DNA of 64,000 bases. Origin: Gammaproteobacteria bacterium. GTDB taxonomy: Bacteria > Pseudomonadota > Gammaproteobacteria > Legionellales > Legionellaceae. The stretch covers positions 1 to 64,000 of the forward strand of contig JAPLRL010000057.1 in NCBI GenBank assembly GCA_026399205.1. The letters run 5' to 3'. Below the pieces are notes generated by a model. That model did not search any database. It saw only the letters and a program-made list of their open reading frames with translations, and was not told where the DNA came from. The translations under genes and the position numbers were made by a program. This document shows, in pieces, positions 44,481 to 52,446 of the stretch (position 1 is the stretch's first letter; each line of letters begins with the position of its first letter).

Positions 44481-44505
44481 CGCTCCCTAATGAACGCGGC
44501 TCGGA
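44481..44505. repeat. Family B fragment
   Basis: CGCTCCCTAATGAACGCGGC.. TCGGA matches one arm of the family B palindrome (CGCTCCCTAACGGTCGCGGC). The other arm is missing. Confidence 0.6.
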
Positions 44506-44587
44506 TATTTCGTGCTTTGAAAATTTGCTAACGTGATTTTATTAAACTATAATTTAATTAATCGCAAAAAATACAAAAAATTCAACC

Positions 44588-45859
44588 ATGACTGAAAAAA
44601 ATGAAATAATTAAGGTTTTTGAAAAACACAACCCATGGAATGGGCGCCCACTTGAGTTTGGGTGTCTGCGCGCAGGCTATCTTAAAAAATTGCAGCAATT
44701 TTTAAATAATACCTTGATCAAAGTGATTAACGGGCAGCGTCGTACAGGAAAAAGTCGTTTATTAAAAATGGTCATGCATGATTTGATCACCCGTGCGGTC
44801 TGTGCACCTGAAAATATCTTATACATCAACAAAGAGTGGCATGATTTTGAGTGGATTAACGATCAACGCTCACTCATGGAAGCTATCCAGGTTTATCGTG
44901 AAGCGATGCAACCTCAAGGTAAGGTCTATTTGTTTCTTGATGAGGTTCAAGAAATAGAGGGTTGGGAAAAGGCCGTGAGTTCTTTGTCGCAAGATCTACA
45001 ATATCCGGTTGAGGTCTTTGTGACTGGCTCGAATGCGAATTTATTGTCTGGGGAACTTGCAACCTATTTGGGGGGGCGTTATCTATCGCTGACGGTTTAT
45101 CCGTTTAGTTTCGAAGAGTATTTGCAGATTAAACAACTTGAGCGCAATAAATCGACCTTTTTAGCCTATATGCAAGAAGGTGGGATGCCTGAGTTGTACC
45201 AATTGAATGAGGTGGATACCAAGCAAAATTATATGCAAAATTTATTGGATTCTATTGTATTGCGAGATATCGTACAACGAAACCAGGTGCGTGATGTATT
45301 TCTACTCCAAAAATTGATTTATTTTATCATTGACTCCGTGGGTTGCATGTTGTCAATTTCTTCTATGATCAAGCTCTTAAAACAACATGGATACAAAACC
45401 AATCCGGAAACCCTAGGGAACTACATTCAGTTTTGTCAAAATGCATTTTTTTTACATGAGTGTCAGCGCTATGATTTACGTGGCAAGCAACTTTTAGTGG
45501 GAGAGCGCAAGTATTATCTCAACGATTTAGCCTTTAAGCACTATTTTCACTCTGGATTTGAAATGGGCACGCAACGCATGCTTGAGAATGCAGTCTATTT
45601 GTCTTTATTAAGACAAGGCTACTCCGTGTATGTCGGGCGCTACCAGCAATATGAAATTGATTTTGTTGCAGAAAAAGAAGGAGAGAAACTTTATATTCAG
45701 GTTGCCTATATTTTAGCCGACTCATCAGTGATTGAGCGAGAGTTTGGCAATTTATTGCTGATTCAAGATAACTATCCTAAATGGGTGGTGACTTTGGATG
45801 ATATCAATATGGGGAATATCCAAGGGGTTTATCATAAGCATATTTGGGATGTGGTGTGA
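44588..45859 (+). CDS. AAA-type ATPase with DUF4143 domain (third copy)
   Basis: The 423-residue protein has Walker A NGQRRTGKSRLL (about 50-61), Walker B VYLFLDEVQEIEGW and the VTGSNANLLSGEL sensor block, plus the typical TVYPFSFEEYL segment. The C-terminal nuclease-like region reads YEIDFVAEKEGEKLYIQVAY, where the usual ExK is replaced by QVA, so any nuclease activity is probably lost. It is divergent from the second copy and convergent with the COG1672-type ATPase. The 200-base upstream gap is AT-rich with repeat fragments; no clear promoter. Confidence 0.85.
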   Translation: MTEKNEIIKVFEKHNPWNGRPLEFGCLRAGYLKKLQQFLNNTLIKVINGQRRTGKSRLLKMVMHDLITRAVCAPENILYINKEWHDFEWINDQRSLMEAIQVYREAMQPQGKVYLFLDEVQEIEGWEKAVSSLSQDLQYPVEVFVTGSNANLLSGELATYLGGRYLSLTVYPFSFEEYLQIKQLERNKSTFLAYMQEGGMPELYQLNEVDTKQNYMQNLLDSIVLRDIVQRNQVRDVFLLQKLIYFIIDSVGCMLSISSMIKLLKQHGYKTNPETLGNYIQFCQNAFFLHECQRYDLRGKQLLVGERKYYLNDLAFKHYFHSGFEMGTQRMLENAVYLSLLRQGYSVYVGRYQQYEIDFVAEKEGEKLYIQVAYILADSSVIEREFGNLLLIQDNYPKWVVTLDDINMGNIQGVYHKHIWDVV

Positions 45860-45920
45860 AGGGGGGCGCGGATTGATCGAGCGCTGTTTGAACAAAAAAT
45901 TAAGATGTGGTTGCTCTGCG

Positions 45921-47360
45921 CTACGACGACTTAAACAAATCTTTCAAAATAGCGACAGATGCCACTAATGCTTCACTATACATGTTTGTTTTAAGTCCAC
46001 CCGATACGATCATCGAGTAGAAGACATCCTTCTTTGTTTTTGTTGTTTTGCAATAGAGCTGTCCGCGTGTTTGTAGTTTTTCTGCATAGCTTTTATCAAT
46101 GATAAATGGAGCACTGCAATATTTAATTTCACATAAATTCACAACGTTGTCGGGTCTATCAAAAATAAGATCGATTTGTCCGCCAACATCGCGCCACGAT
46201 GAAATTTCTGTGCCACTGGGAATCGATAATGCTTTTTTGATTTGATGAATATGTTTAAAACAAACCGCTTCAAATGCAAAGCCTGACCAGGCTCGCCACG
46301 CAGGTGTGGTTGATAAAACATCCCAATATTGCTCATCAATTTGTTGTGATACTCGAGTTGTAGCTCGGGGGGCAATCCAGGTGAGGTAAAACAAGGTATA
46401 TTCATCAATGATTTTATAGTACGTGCCTCTTTCTTTTTTCCATGATTTAAACGCCACAATGAAACCAGCTTCTTCAAGCTCTTTTAATCGCCCGGTTAGA
46501 CGGCCTCCTTTTAACTGAAGATGAGCTTCAATATCAGCTCTGCTTACCCCCTCTCTTTTGCCTGCTAATAGCGTAATGATGGTTTCGTGTATCTCGTGTT
46601 TCTTGAATAAAGAAGCAAATAGCATGTCAAATTCATCATATAAGGTTCCTTTTTTCGTGAAGCAAATCGCGTTGATATTTTGGATCGCAGACAATCCTTT
46701 CGTCACAAAGTTAAGGTAATAGGGTATGCCACCCATACACAAATATAAGGTTAATATTTGTTCATCACTATAGTGAATATGCTTATAGTGTAAATAGGCT
46801 TTCGTATCACATAAATTAAACGGTTCAAGGGGTAATCGCAGGGTGACGCGATTGTGTAATCCACCGGTGTTATGTAATACATTATCGATGATCCACGACG
46901 CAGCTGAGCCGCATATAATCAACTTAAATCGTTTATTTTCAGACCAAAATCTATTCCAGTAATAATCAAGTGCTTCTAATAAGCCTGATTTTGGTGTTGC
47001 CATCCATGGCATTTCATCTAAAAAGACGACAATTTTTTTTTGCGGTGCGAATAATGCAATGGCATCAGTCAAGGCTTGGAATGCCTCATGCCAGTTGGTG
47101 AATGGCGCTAATTTTGCACCTTTTCGTCCTTCATAAAAAGCCAGCTCTATTTCAGCGTTGAATTTTTCCAACTGTTTTTTTAAAGTCCCTTTATGGATGC
47201 CAGACGATCTGAAAAAAACACAATCTAGGGTGTTAAAAAACTCACGAATCAGATAGGTTTTCCCCACTCGTCTGCGTCCATAAACAGCGACGAACTCCGC
47301 TTCTTTAGATTGAAGGATGCGTTGAAGTTGCTTTTGTTCATAGGATCGGCCAATAATCAT
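45921..47360 (-). CDS. COG1672/DUF234-type ATPase
   Basis: The 479-residue protein starts with a P-loop domain: IIGRSYEQKQLQRIL, Walker A YGRRRVGKTYLI (about 27-38), Walker B IVVFLDEMPWM and IICGSAASWI. A winged-helix region follows (GVSRADIEAHLQLKGGRLTG), then a C-terminal domain with GQIDLIFDRPDNVVNLCEIK and YC, again a PD-(D/E)XK-like arrangement. This group is widespread in archaea and scattered in bacteria without a settled role. Two strong palindromes lie right upstream (47376-47470). Confidence 0.85.
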   Translation of the reverse strand: MIIGRSYEQKQLQRILQSKEAEFVAVYGRRRVGKTYLIREFFNTLDCVFFRSSGIHKGTLKKQLEKFNAEIELAFYEGRKGAKLAPFTNWHEAFQALTDAIALFAPQKKIVVFLDEMPWMATPKSGLLEALDYYWNRFWSENKRFKLIICGSAASWIIDNVLHNTGGLHNRVTLRLPLEPFNLCDTKAYLHYKHIHYSDEQILTLYLCMGGIPYYLNFVTKGLSAIQNINAICFTKKGTLYDEFDMLFASLFKKHEIHETIITLLAGKREGVSRADIEAHLQLKGGRLTGRLKELEEAGFIVAFKSWKKERGTYYKIIDEYTLFYLTWIAPRATTRVSQQIDEQYWDVLSTTPAWRAWSGFAFEAVCFKHIHQIKKALSIPSGTEISSWRDVGGQIDLIFDRPDNVVNLCEIKYCSAPFIIDKSYAEKLQTRGQLYCKTTKTKKDVFYSMIVSGGLKTNMYSEALVASVAILKDLFKSS

Positions 47361-47375
47361 TGTATTTTTTTCATC

Positions 47376-47416
47376 AATAAGGGACGGTTATAGATTTATT
47401 ATAGCCGTCCCTTATT
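47376..47416. promoter_or_regulatory. Palindrome 1 upstream of the COG1672-type ATPase
   Basis: AATAAGGGACGGTTATA..TATAGCCGTCCCTTATT is an inverted repeat with 17-base arms and one mismatch. It lies 16 bases before the ATPase start codon, so it could be an operator or a leader hairpin. Confidence 0.7.
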
Positions 47417-47433
47417 GTAAGTCAATGCAATGT

Positions 47434-47470
47434 TAAGGGACGGTTATAATAAATGTATAAGCGTCCCTTA
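47434..47470. promoter_or_regulatory. Palindrome 2 upstream of the COG1672-type ATPase
   Basis: TAAGGGACGGTTATA..TATAAGCGTCCCTTA is a second copy of the same arms, 58 bases further upstream. Together the four half-sites share AAGGGACGGTTATA. The rest of 47471-47597 shows no gene. Confidence 0.7.
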
Positions 47471-47597
47471 TTTACGCATGCTTTCGCAGTCAATCGCGTT
47501 GGGTATATCATGAAAACTATGTCTTTATTAGGCGTTGTGCTCTCTCTTTATTCGTGGGGTGAGAGTTGGGACCCAGGGTGGGTTTCGAAAAGAAACC

Positions 47598-47909
47598 ACG
47601 GCTGTCGCATTATAATTTGATCAATCTGCTGTAGGTTGGGCCTTGGCCCAACAATATGGTATTGAAATCCACGGTTGCCTAAAAATCCTTGTCAAAATAC
47701 CGTCATTGGATCTAACCTGTGCGCTCAAGGAATTTTATACAAGTCCAAACCACATGCAATATCGTAGATTGAGCATTCCAGGCACAAGCTATTTTTTCAC
47801 GGGAGTGCTTCAAGATAGAAGAAGTGATTTATTAATCCGAAGAATAAATGAGCTACGTCAGGTGTGCCCAACCTACAGCAGATTGATCAAATTATAATGC
47901 GACAGCCGT
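47598..47909. mobile_element. 312-bp unit bounded by 44-bp perfect inverted repeats
   Basis: ACGGCTGTCGCATTATAATT..GTAGGTTGGGC (47598-47641) is repeated exactly, inverted, at 47866-47909. The inner side of the left copy continues into the TTGGGCCTTGGCCCAA palindrome. The unit encloses a transposase remnant, so it looks like a decayed or non-autonomous REP/RAYT-type element. Confidence 0.75.
47754..47897 (+). pseudogene. REP-associated tyrosine transposase (RAYT), truncated
   Basis: From ATG 47754 the frame reads MQYRRLSIPGTSYFFTGVLQ then DRRSDLLIRRINELRQ, the typical N-terminus of RAYT (Y1_Tnp/IS200-like) proteins. After about 37 codons it runs into the inverted repeat and stops (47895-47897). 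The HUH motif and catalytic Tyr that should follow are absent, so it is inactive. The in-frame sequence upstream of 47754 does not look like transposase. Confidence 0.75.
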
Positions 47910-47935
47910 GTAGGTTTACGTGTCACTACTCACGT

Positions 47936-49543
47936 TTAATGATTTAACTGGGGGAGGATTGGTTTGCTGGCTGAAACGCGGATTGTTTTGTTAGATCGCT
48001 CAATTATTTTCCACAAGGCTGCACCATGCCACTGTTTAGCAGCATTTGGGCTATAGAGCTGTTGGTTTAATTTCTCCAACTCTTCCTTGAGTTCAGGGTG
48101 ATCAATGCAATCGGCAATATGATGCAAATGCGTGATGGTGTAGGTGGGCCAGGTTGTCCTTGCCCATTCTAGTAACCAGTGGTAGGTCATTTTGGGATCG
48201 TTTTGTAAGCACGCTTGGCGCAGATGTTTGCGTATTTTTTTAAGTTCAGGCGGTGTGCTTGTGGTGGTTTTGGGTTGTTGGTTACGATAGAAAAAGAACG
48301 TCATGAGTAATATCAATAATAATGCTAAAAGGGCTACGGTACTGAAAATCCAAGGCGATGGGGTGCTCGGTGGGGGGGCGTGAGCTTTAGGCGGTTCGTT
48401 AGGGCTCACTTGAGGCGGCATTGATCCTATCACTTGAATAGAATGAGCGGGTAGGGAAGCCGTGTTGAATTGATGCGTTTTCGGGTGATACCACTGAATA
48501 TGAATGGCGGGCAGCGTTTGTTGGCCTGGTTCATTAAATAAATAAGGGATAGTTATCGACACGGTGCTGATAAGGCCTTGCTGGGTTTGCATTGTTTTCA
48601 GTACAGGTGCACTGGGGTAGGCGGAAAACCCTTTGCCTGTGACTTTAGGCACAGGCAAAAATGCGGCGGGAAGGCCTTGGGCGGTTAACGTAATGGTGCG
48701 AATAAACGTATCCCCTTGTTTGACCTCCATGCGCGCAGGATCAAACGTCTCTGATAGGGTGAGTGATTCGGTAGGAAGGAACGGTGTTTGCGTGGTGGGG
48801 GCGGGATGGATGGGGATGCGTGTGGTTTGCCCTGAAACGTCAATGGGTTGAGGGAGCATCTCATAGATCATAGCCTTGATCCTAGGCGCGCTGATGGTAA
48901 GTGTGCCACTTTGATTAGGGAAAAAGGCATATTGTAATTCTTCTACCGAATAAGGCTCACCTCGTAATTCGGTTTGATAGCGTCGTCCTTGGTCCATTTG
49001 AATCATTAGGGCATGTTTGGCATGAGGAGGGGTGTAGTCGACGTTGATTAAATGACGTCGCGTGTAGACAGAGACAGTATATAACAGTTGTTGCGTGATA
49101 TAGCCGGATGTTGGGGTGACCTGTGTTCGAATAAAAACGTCGTCATTGCGGGTGTCTTGTTGGCTTGAGTCGGTTGTATCGTTAGCGCGAGGGGTGACGG
49201 TGATCTCAATGCCGGTCTCGGTTTTTTCAGTTCCCATGGTTAAAGGAGGCACCTGAATTTGCCCGGTTTTTTTAGGCAGTAAAATGAAAATCCATTGGTT
49301 GGCGACTTCGGTGACGCCATTGATGAGTTGATAGCTGATTTGGTGAGAGGTGCTCAGGGTTTTAAAGAAGGGCGCTAGCGGGCGGATATCAGGCTCTGCA
49401 TTGCTTTGTGCTTGATCAGATGAGAGTGTTAAGGTAACGGTGTCATGCAACCCCACGATGTGTTTGTCGACTTGCAGGGTAAGTGTCGCATGTGTAAGTG
49501 ACAGGTGACACAACAAAAAGAAAGATAAGATCCAGCGTTTCAT
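47936..49543 (-). CDS. BatD-like protein (oxygen tolerance operon)
   Basis: The 535-residue protein has a signal peptide (MKRWILSFFLLCHLSLTHA), repeated Ig-like beta domains (KHIVGLHDTVTLTLSSDQ; VTPTSGYITQQLLYTVSVYT), and a membrane helix near 395-420 (IFSTVALLALLLILLMTFFF) with a cytoplasmic tail. This is the BatD layout. It is the last gene of the moxR-bat operon and overlaps the TPR gene by 4 bases. Role in the family: membrane complex with BatA/B, activated by MoxR ATPase; precise activity not known. Confidence 0.85.
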   Translation of the reverse strand: MKRWILSFFLLCHLSLTHATLTLQVDKHIVGLHDTVTLTLSSDQAQSNAEPDIRPLAPFFKTLSTSHQISYQLINGVTEVANQWIFILLPKKTGQIQVPPLTMGTEKTETGIEITVTPRANDTTDSSQQDTRNDDVFIRTQVTPTSGYITQQLLYTVSVYTRRHLINVDYTPPHAKHALMIQMDQGRRYQTELRGEPYSVEELQYAFFPNQSGTLTISAPRIKAMIYEMLPQPIDVSGQTTRIPIHPAPTTQTPFLPTESLTLSETFDPARMEVKQGDTFIRTITLTAQGLPAAFLPVPKVTGKGFSAYPSAPVLKTMQTQQGLISTVSITIPYLFNEPGQQTLPAIHIQWYHPKTHQFNTASLPAHSIQVIGSMPPQVSPNEPPKAHAPPPSTPSPWIFSTVALLALLLILLMTFFFYRNQQPKTTTSTPPELKKIRKHLRQACLQNDPKMTYHWLLEWARTTWPTYTITHLHHIADCIDHPELKEELEKLNQQLYSPNAAKQWHGAALWKIIERSNKTIRVSASKPILPQLNH

Positions 49544-50523
49544 GGGGTTGTTCCTCGTATTCTTTTTAAATGATCGCGTAAAAATTGTTGGCGTAATAAT
49601 CCGCCGGGATGATCGGGGACTAAGTTAAGCCACTGTTTTTTAGCTTGTTGTTCTTCTTGTGATGATTGGCTGGGTGAGGGGGCATTTTGCTGTTGGGGTG
49701 GGGGAGATTGCTTTTCTGGCTTATCGGAAGGCTCAGGGGTGGCGGGTTGTTCAGGTTTTTGGGGGGGTGTTTGGGGTTCAGATGAGTTGGGTTGCGCGTC
49801 ATTGGCGTCGTTTTTTTTGGGTGATTGAGGGGATGACTCCGATTCGTTGGGTTGAGAGGAGGATTTATCTTGAGAGGGCGATTGATTTTTATCTTGGGAG
49901 TCTTGCTTGTTTTCTTTTGGAGGCGGTGGTGGGTTTTGTTTCAGCATGTCCTCAACCAGCTTTTTATTATAGAGGGCATCTGGGTGGGAGGGGTTTAGTT
50001 TTAGGGCTTGTTGATAAGCGTTGATGGCCTCTTGGTAGTGTCCTGATTTTGCAAGCGCATTGCCCAAGTTATATAAGGACGTGTCGTCGTTCTTTCTGTC
50101 ACGATAGTGTTGCGCTGCTTTTTCATATTGACCACTACGATATGCTGCCGCTGCTTGCCAGTCTGGATCTTGAAATGTTTTTGCTGCCTCAACATAGTGC
50201 TGTTGCTGCATGAGGTGCAGGCCTTGTTGATCGTGGGTGTACCAAGTGTTTTTCCAGAGGGCGGACAGATCTAGGGCGTGGGTGGGGGCGGTGTAAATGA
50301 GCAATGAAAGGCAGAGTGACAGGATCCCACTGTAGTTTTTATGATGTTCGTAGGGTGGGCAAAGGAGCCCTGCAATGAGCCAGCTAGTTGCTGGAAGCTC
50401 ACGGCGACGTGCCCACCGGTGGCTCGGAGCAGTGGCAGTGGTGGGCACGTCGCCCTCGCGTTTCCAGTTATCTGTGAGCTCATTGCGGGGCTCCTTTGTC
50501 CACCCTACGGTTCGCAGTAGCAT
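49540..50523 (-). CDS. Bat-operon TPR protein with in-frame repeat insertion
   Basis: The 327-residue protein has a signal/anchor segment (NYSGILSLCLSLLIYTAPTHA), the ALDLSALWKNTWYTHDQQGL start typical of Bat TPR proteins, at least two TPR units (DTSLYNLGNALAKSGHYQEA and following), and a Pro/Gln/Ser/Lys-rich disordered tail. A complete family A element (50350-50508) is translated as residues 6-58 between the start codon and the signal segment. The ATG at 50523 is used because AAGAGG lies 6 bases upstream; ATG 50529 overlaps the batB stop. The native start seems to have been only a few codons before the signal segment. Confidence 0.8.
   Translation of the reverse strand: MLLRTVGWTKEPRNELTDNWKREGDVPTTATAPSHRWARRRELPATSWLIAGLLCPPYEHHKNYSGILSLCLSLLIYTAPTHALDLSALWKNTWYTHDQQGLHLMQQQHYVEAAKTFQDPDWQAAAAYRSGQYEKAAQHYRDRKNDDTSLYNLGNALAKSGHYQEAINAYQQALKLNPSHPDALYNKKLVEDMLKQNPPPPPKENKQDSQDKNQSPSQDKSSSQPNESESSPQSPKKNDANDAQPNSSEPQTPPQKPEQPATPEPSDKPEKQSPPPQQQNAPSPSQSSQEEQQAKKQWLNLVPDHPGGLLRQQFLRDHLKRIRGTTP
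50350..50508. repeat. Family A element (copy 8), in frame in the TPR gene
   Basis: GTAGGGTGGGCAAAGGAGCC..GGCTCCTTTGTCCACCCTAC, 159 bases (53 codons) without a stop in the reading frame of the gene. It is as complete as the intergenic copies. Confidence 0.93.
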
Positions 50524-50525
50524 GA

Positions 50526-51458
50526 TCATCCTCTTAACCACCCTCGTCTAAACACCGGTAACAAACACAGTAAGGCGGGAATCAAAAACCAACGCCCTTC
50601 ATCTTCCCAACGCGCAATATGATTTTTTTTAGATTTTAGGTCTTGTTGTCGGTGTTTAGTAAATTGCAGCCATTGTTTTAGAGAGGCTTGGCTTTGTTGT
50701 AACGAGAGGAGTTTGCCTGCGCCGCTGTCTGCAAATGATTGAAATAAAGGGCTGGCAATTGGATATTGGGCGATGGGTAAAATCGAGACGCTGATGCCAC
50801 TGTCTGCGAGAGCGCTGGCCTCATCTATGGCTTGTTCATTCGGTGGAGACCCTGTTAACACTAAAATAGCGCCTGTTTGAAAGTGCGCTTGGGTTAACAA
50901 CGCGCGAGCGGCTTGTAATGCAACACGCAGATCTTGTCCGCCGATGGGTGCAATGCTGGTGTTTAAAGAAGGCAGCAATGCGGTGATGGTGTGGCTATCA
51001 TCGGTCAAGGGTGACACCGTAAAAGGCTCTTGCGTGTAGGCAATGAGTCCAATCGGCGTGGCGTCAGGTTCAGACAATAAGTCATGGGCAACAAACAGCG
51101 CACGTTGTAATCGGTTGGGCGAGACATCGGCAGCAAGCATATTTTGCGACAAATCAAACAAGACCACTTTGGGCGTGTTTTGAGCGCTGAATAAGGGAAT
51201 TGGAAGTTTTTTCCAGGCAGGCCCTGAGGCTGCAATCAGCATCCATGCGAGACTCATGAGAATTATCCATAGAGGATGGTAAGCAAATGAAGCCCGCGGG
51301 CGTTGTTTCATCAATGCGGCAAGTAAAGGTTGGTCACACCAGGATAACAGCCCGGTTTGGGCAGATAACGGGCAATATTTATGTAAGCGCCATGCAAGAT
51401 AACCGAGCGCAATAAAGCCTAATAAAAACCAGGGGCGAATCAAATGTAGAGACAGCAT
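50526..51458 (-). CDS. BatB-like von Willebrand factor A protein
   Basis: The 310-residue membrane protein has N-terminal helices (about 8-22 and 60-75), a VWA domain starting VVLFDLSQNMLAADVSPNRL (about 100), and a C-terminal helix near 290. The metal site motif DxSxS appears as DLSQN, so metal binding may be altered. PIGGQDLRVALQAARALL and ILVLTGSPPN are the later VWA blocks. It follows batA after one base. Expected to form a membrane complex with BatA. Confidence 0.87.
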   Translation of the reverse strand: MLSLHLIRPWFLLGFIALGYLAWRLHKYCPLSAQTGLLSWCDQPLLAALMKQRPRASFAYHPLWIILMSLAWMLIAASGPAWKKLPIPLFSAQNTPKVVLFDLSQNMLAADVSPNRLQRALFVAHDLLSEPDATPIGLIAYTQEPFTVSPLTDDSHTITALLPSLNTSIAPIGGQDLRVALQAARALLTQAHFQTGAILVLTGSPPNEQAIDEASALADSGISVSILPIAQYPIASPLFQSFADSGAGKLLSLQQSQASLKQWLQFTKHRQQDLKSKKNHIARWEDEGRWFLIPALLCLLPVFRRGWLRG

Positions 51459-51459
51459 G

Positions 51460-52446
51460 TTAGAGTCTCCTCCTCGTTGTATACATGAGCCAACTGCTGA
51501 TGAGTATTAAACAAAGGCCAACGAGCCAGGGATAGTTTTCGCGTTTGGGGTGGATGGGTTGACTGGTTTGTTTGCTGGTTTCTAATTGATCTATTTTTTG
51601 ATAAATCTGCTCGAGTGAGGCAGGGTTGGTCGCACGAAAATATTGTCCATCGGTGATATGTGCAATGTGTTGCAGGGTTTCTTCATCTAAATCTGCTGTG
51701 GTTTGCATCGAAATGAATAAGTTCATCAGGCGTTGGTTGGTATTGTCCGTAGACAGTCCAATGGTATAAATTTTAATATGCTCTGTTTTTGCGAGCTCAG
51801 CGGCTTTTTTGGGTGGCAGGAGGCCTGAATTATTTGAACCATCGGTTAGTAAAATCATGACTCGACCCGACTGCGGGGTGTGCTGTAGTTTTTTGATGGC
51901 AAGGCCTATGGCGTCGCCAATCGAGGTCGTTTTTCCGGCAAGCCCCACGCTTGCGTCTTTGATGCGCGCCAGAATAGCGTGATGATCAAAGGTGAGTGGG
52001 GTTTGTAGATAGGCTTCACTCCCAAATAAAATGAGTCCGATGTGGTCCGTTTGTCTGGCTTTAACAAAGTTTTCTGCCGCAAGTTTGACGACTTGTAAGC
52101 GGGTAGCGGGCTGCCGATTCAGTTGCATGTCGGGTAACTCCATGCTGCCAGACACATCTAAAACCAAAAAAATATTGCGGCCTTGTTGAGAGAGTAAAAT
52201 CGGCTCACCTAGCCATTGCGGCCCTGCTAAGGCAATCGTCAGTAAGGTCCAGATGCCTGCAAAAAAATAAATAAGATGGCGTGGATAACCCGTGGATGCT
52301 GTGTGTTTGAAATGCTGCTGGATCTGGTTAAAAAAGGGCACTGGTAAGGCTGCATCTGTTGGGATGGTGACGGGAGGGAAAAAAGCCCATATTAACCAAG
52401 GGAGAGGGAGTAAGGTGAGGGCAAGGGGGGTGGCTAAGTGGAACAT
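51460..52446 (-). CDS. BatA-like von Willebrand factor A protein
   Basis: The 328-residue protein has two N-terminal helices, a periplasm-or-cytoplasm VWA domain with an intact MIDAS (LVLDVSGSMELPDM; TSIGDAIGLAIKKL; ILLTDGSNNSG), and a C-terminal helix. The ATG at 52446 with AAGGGG 6 bases upstream is preferred over a GTG at 52473. It overlaps the end of the DUF4381 gene by 13 bases. The family works with MoxR in assembly or protection of proteins; exact substrate unknown. Confidence 0.88.
   Translation of the reverse strand: MFHLATPLALTLLPLPWLIWAFFPPVTIPTDAALPVPFFNQIQQHFKHTASTGYPRHLIYFFAGIWTLLTIALAGPQWLGEPILLSQQGRNIFLVLDVSGSMELPDMQLNRQPATRLQVVKLAAENFVKARQTDHIGLILFGSEAYLQTPLTFDHHAILARIKDASVGLAGKTTSIGDAIGLAIKKLQHTPQSGRVMILLTDGSNNSGLLPPKKAAELAKTEHIKIYTIGLSTDNTNQRLMNLFISMQTTADLDEETLQHIAHITDGQYFRATNPASLEQIYQKIDQLETSKQTSQPIHPKRENYPWLVGLCLILISSWLMYTTRRRL

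Noticed and set aside
47501-47600. Short frame starting ATGAAAACTATGTCTTTATT as a small secreted peptide
   Set aside because: It looks like a signal peptide start but runs for few codons with no ribosome site; composition gives no support.
47643-47753. In-frame extension upstream of the RAYT fragment as part of a gene
   Set aside because: The sequence before ATG 47754 shows no RAYT similarity and begins in the inverted repeat.
49659-50024. 121-codon plus-strand frame opposite the TPR gene
   Set aside because: It arises from the low-complexity Pro/Gln/Ser tail of the TPR protein read backwards.
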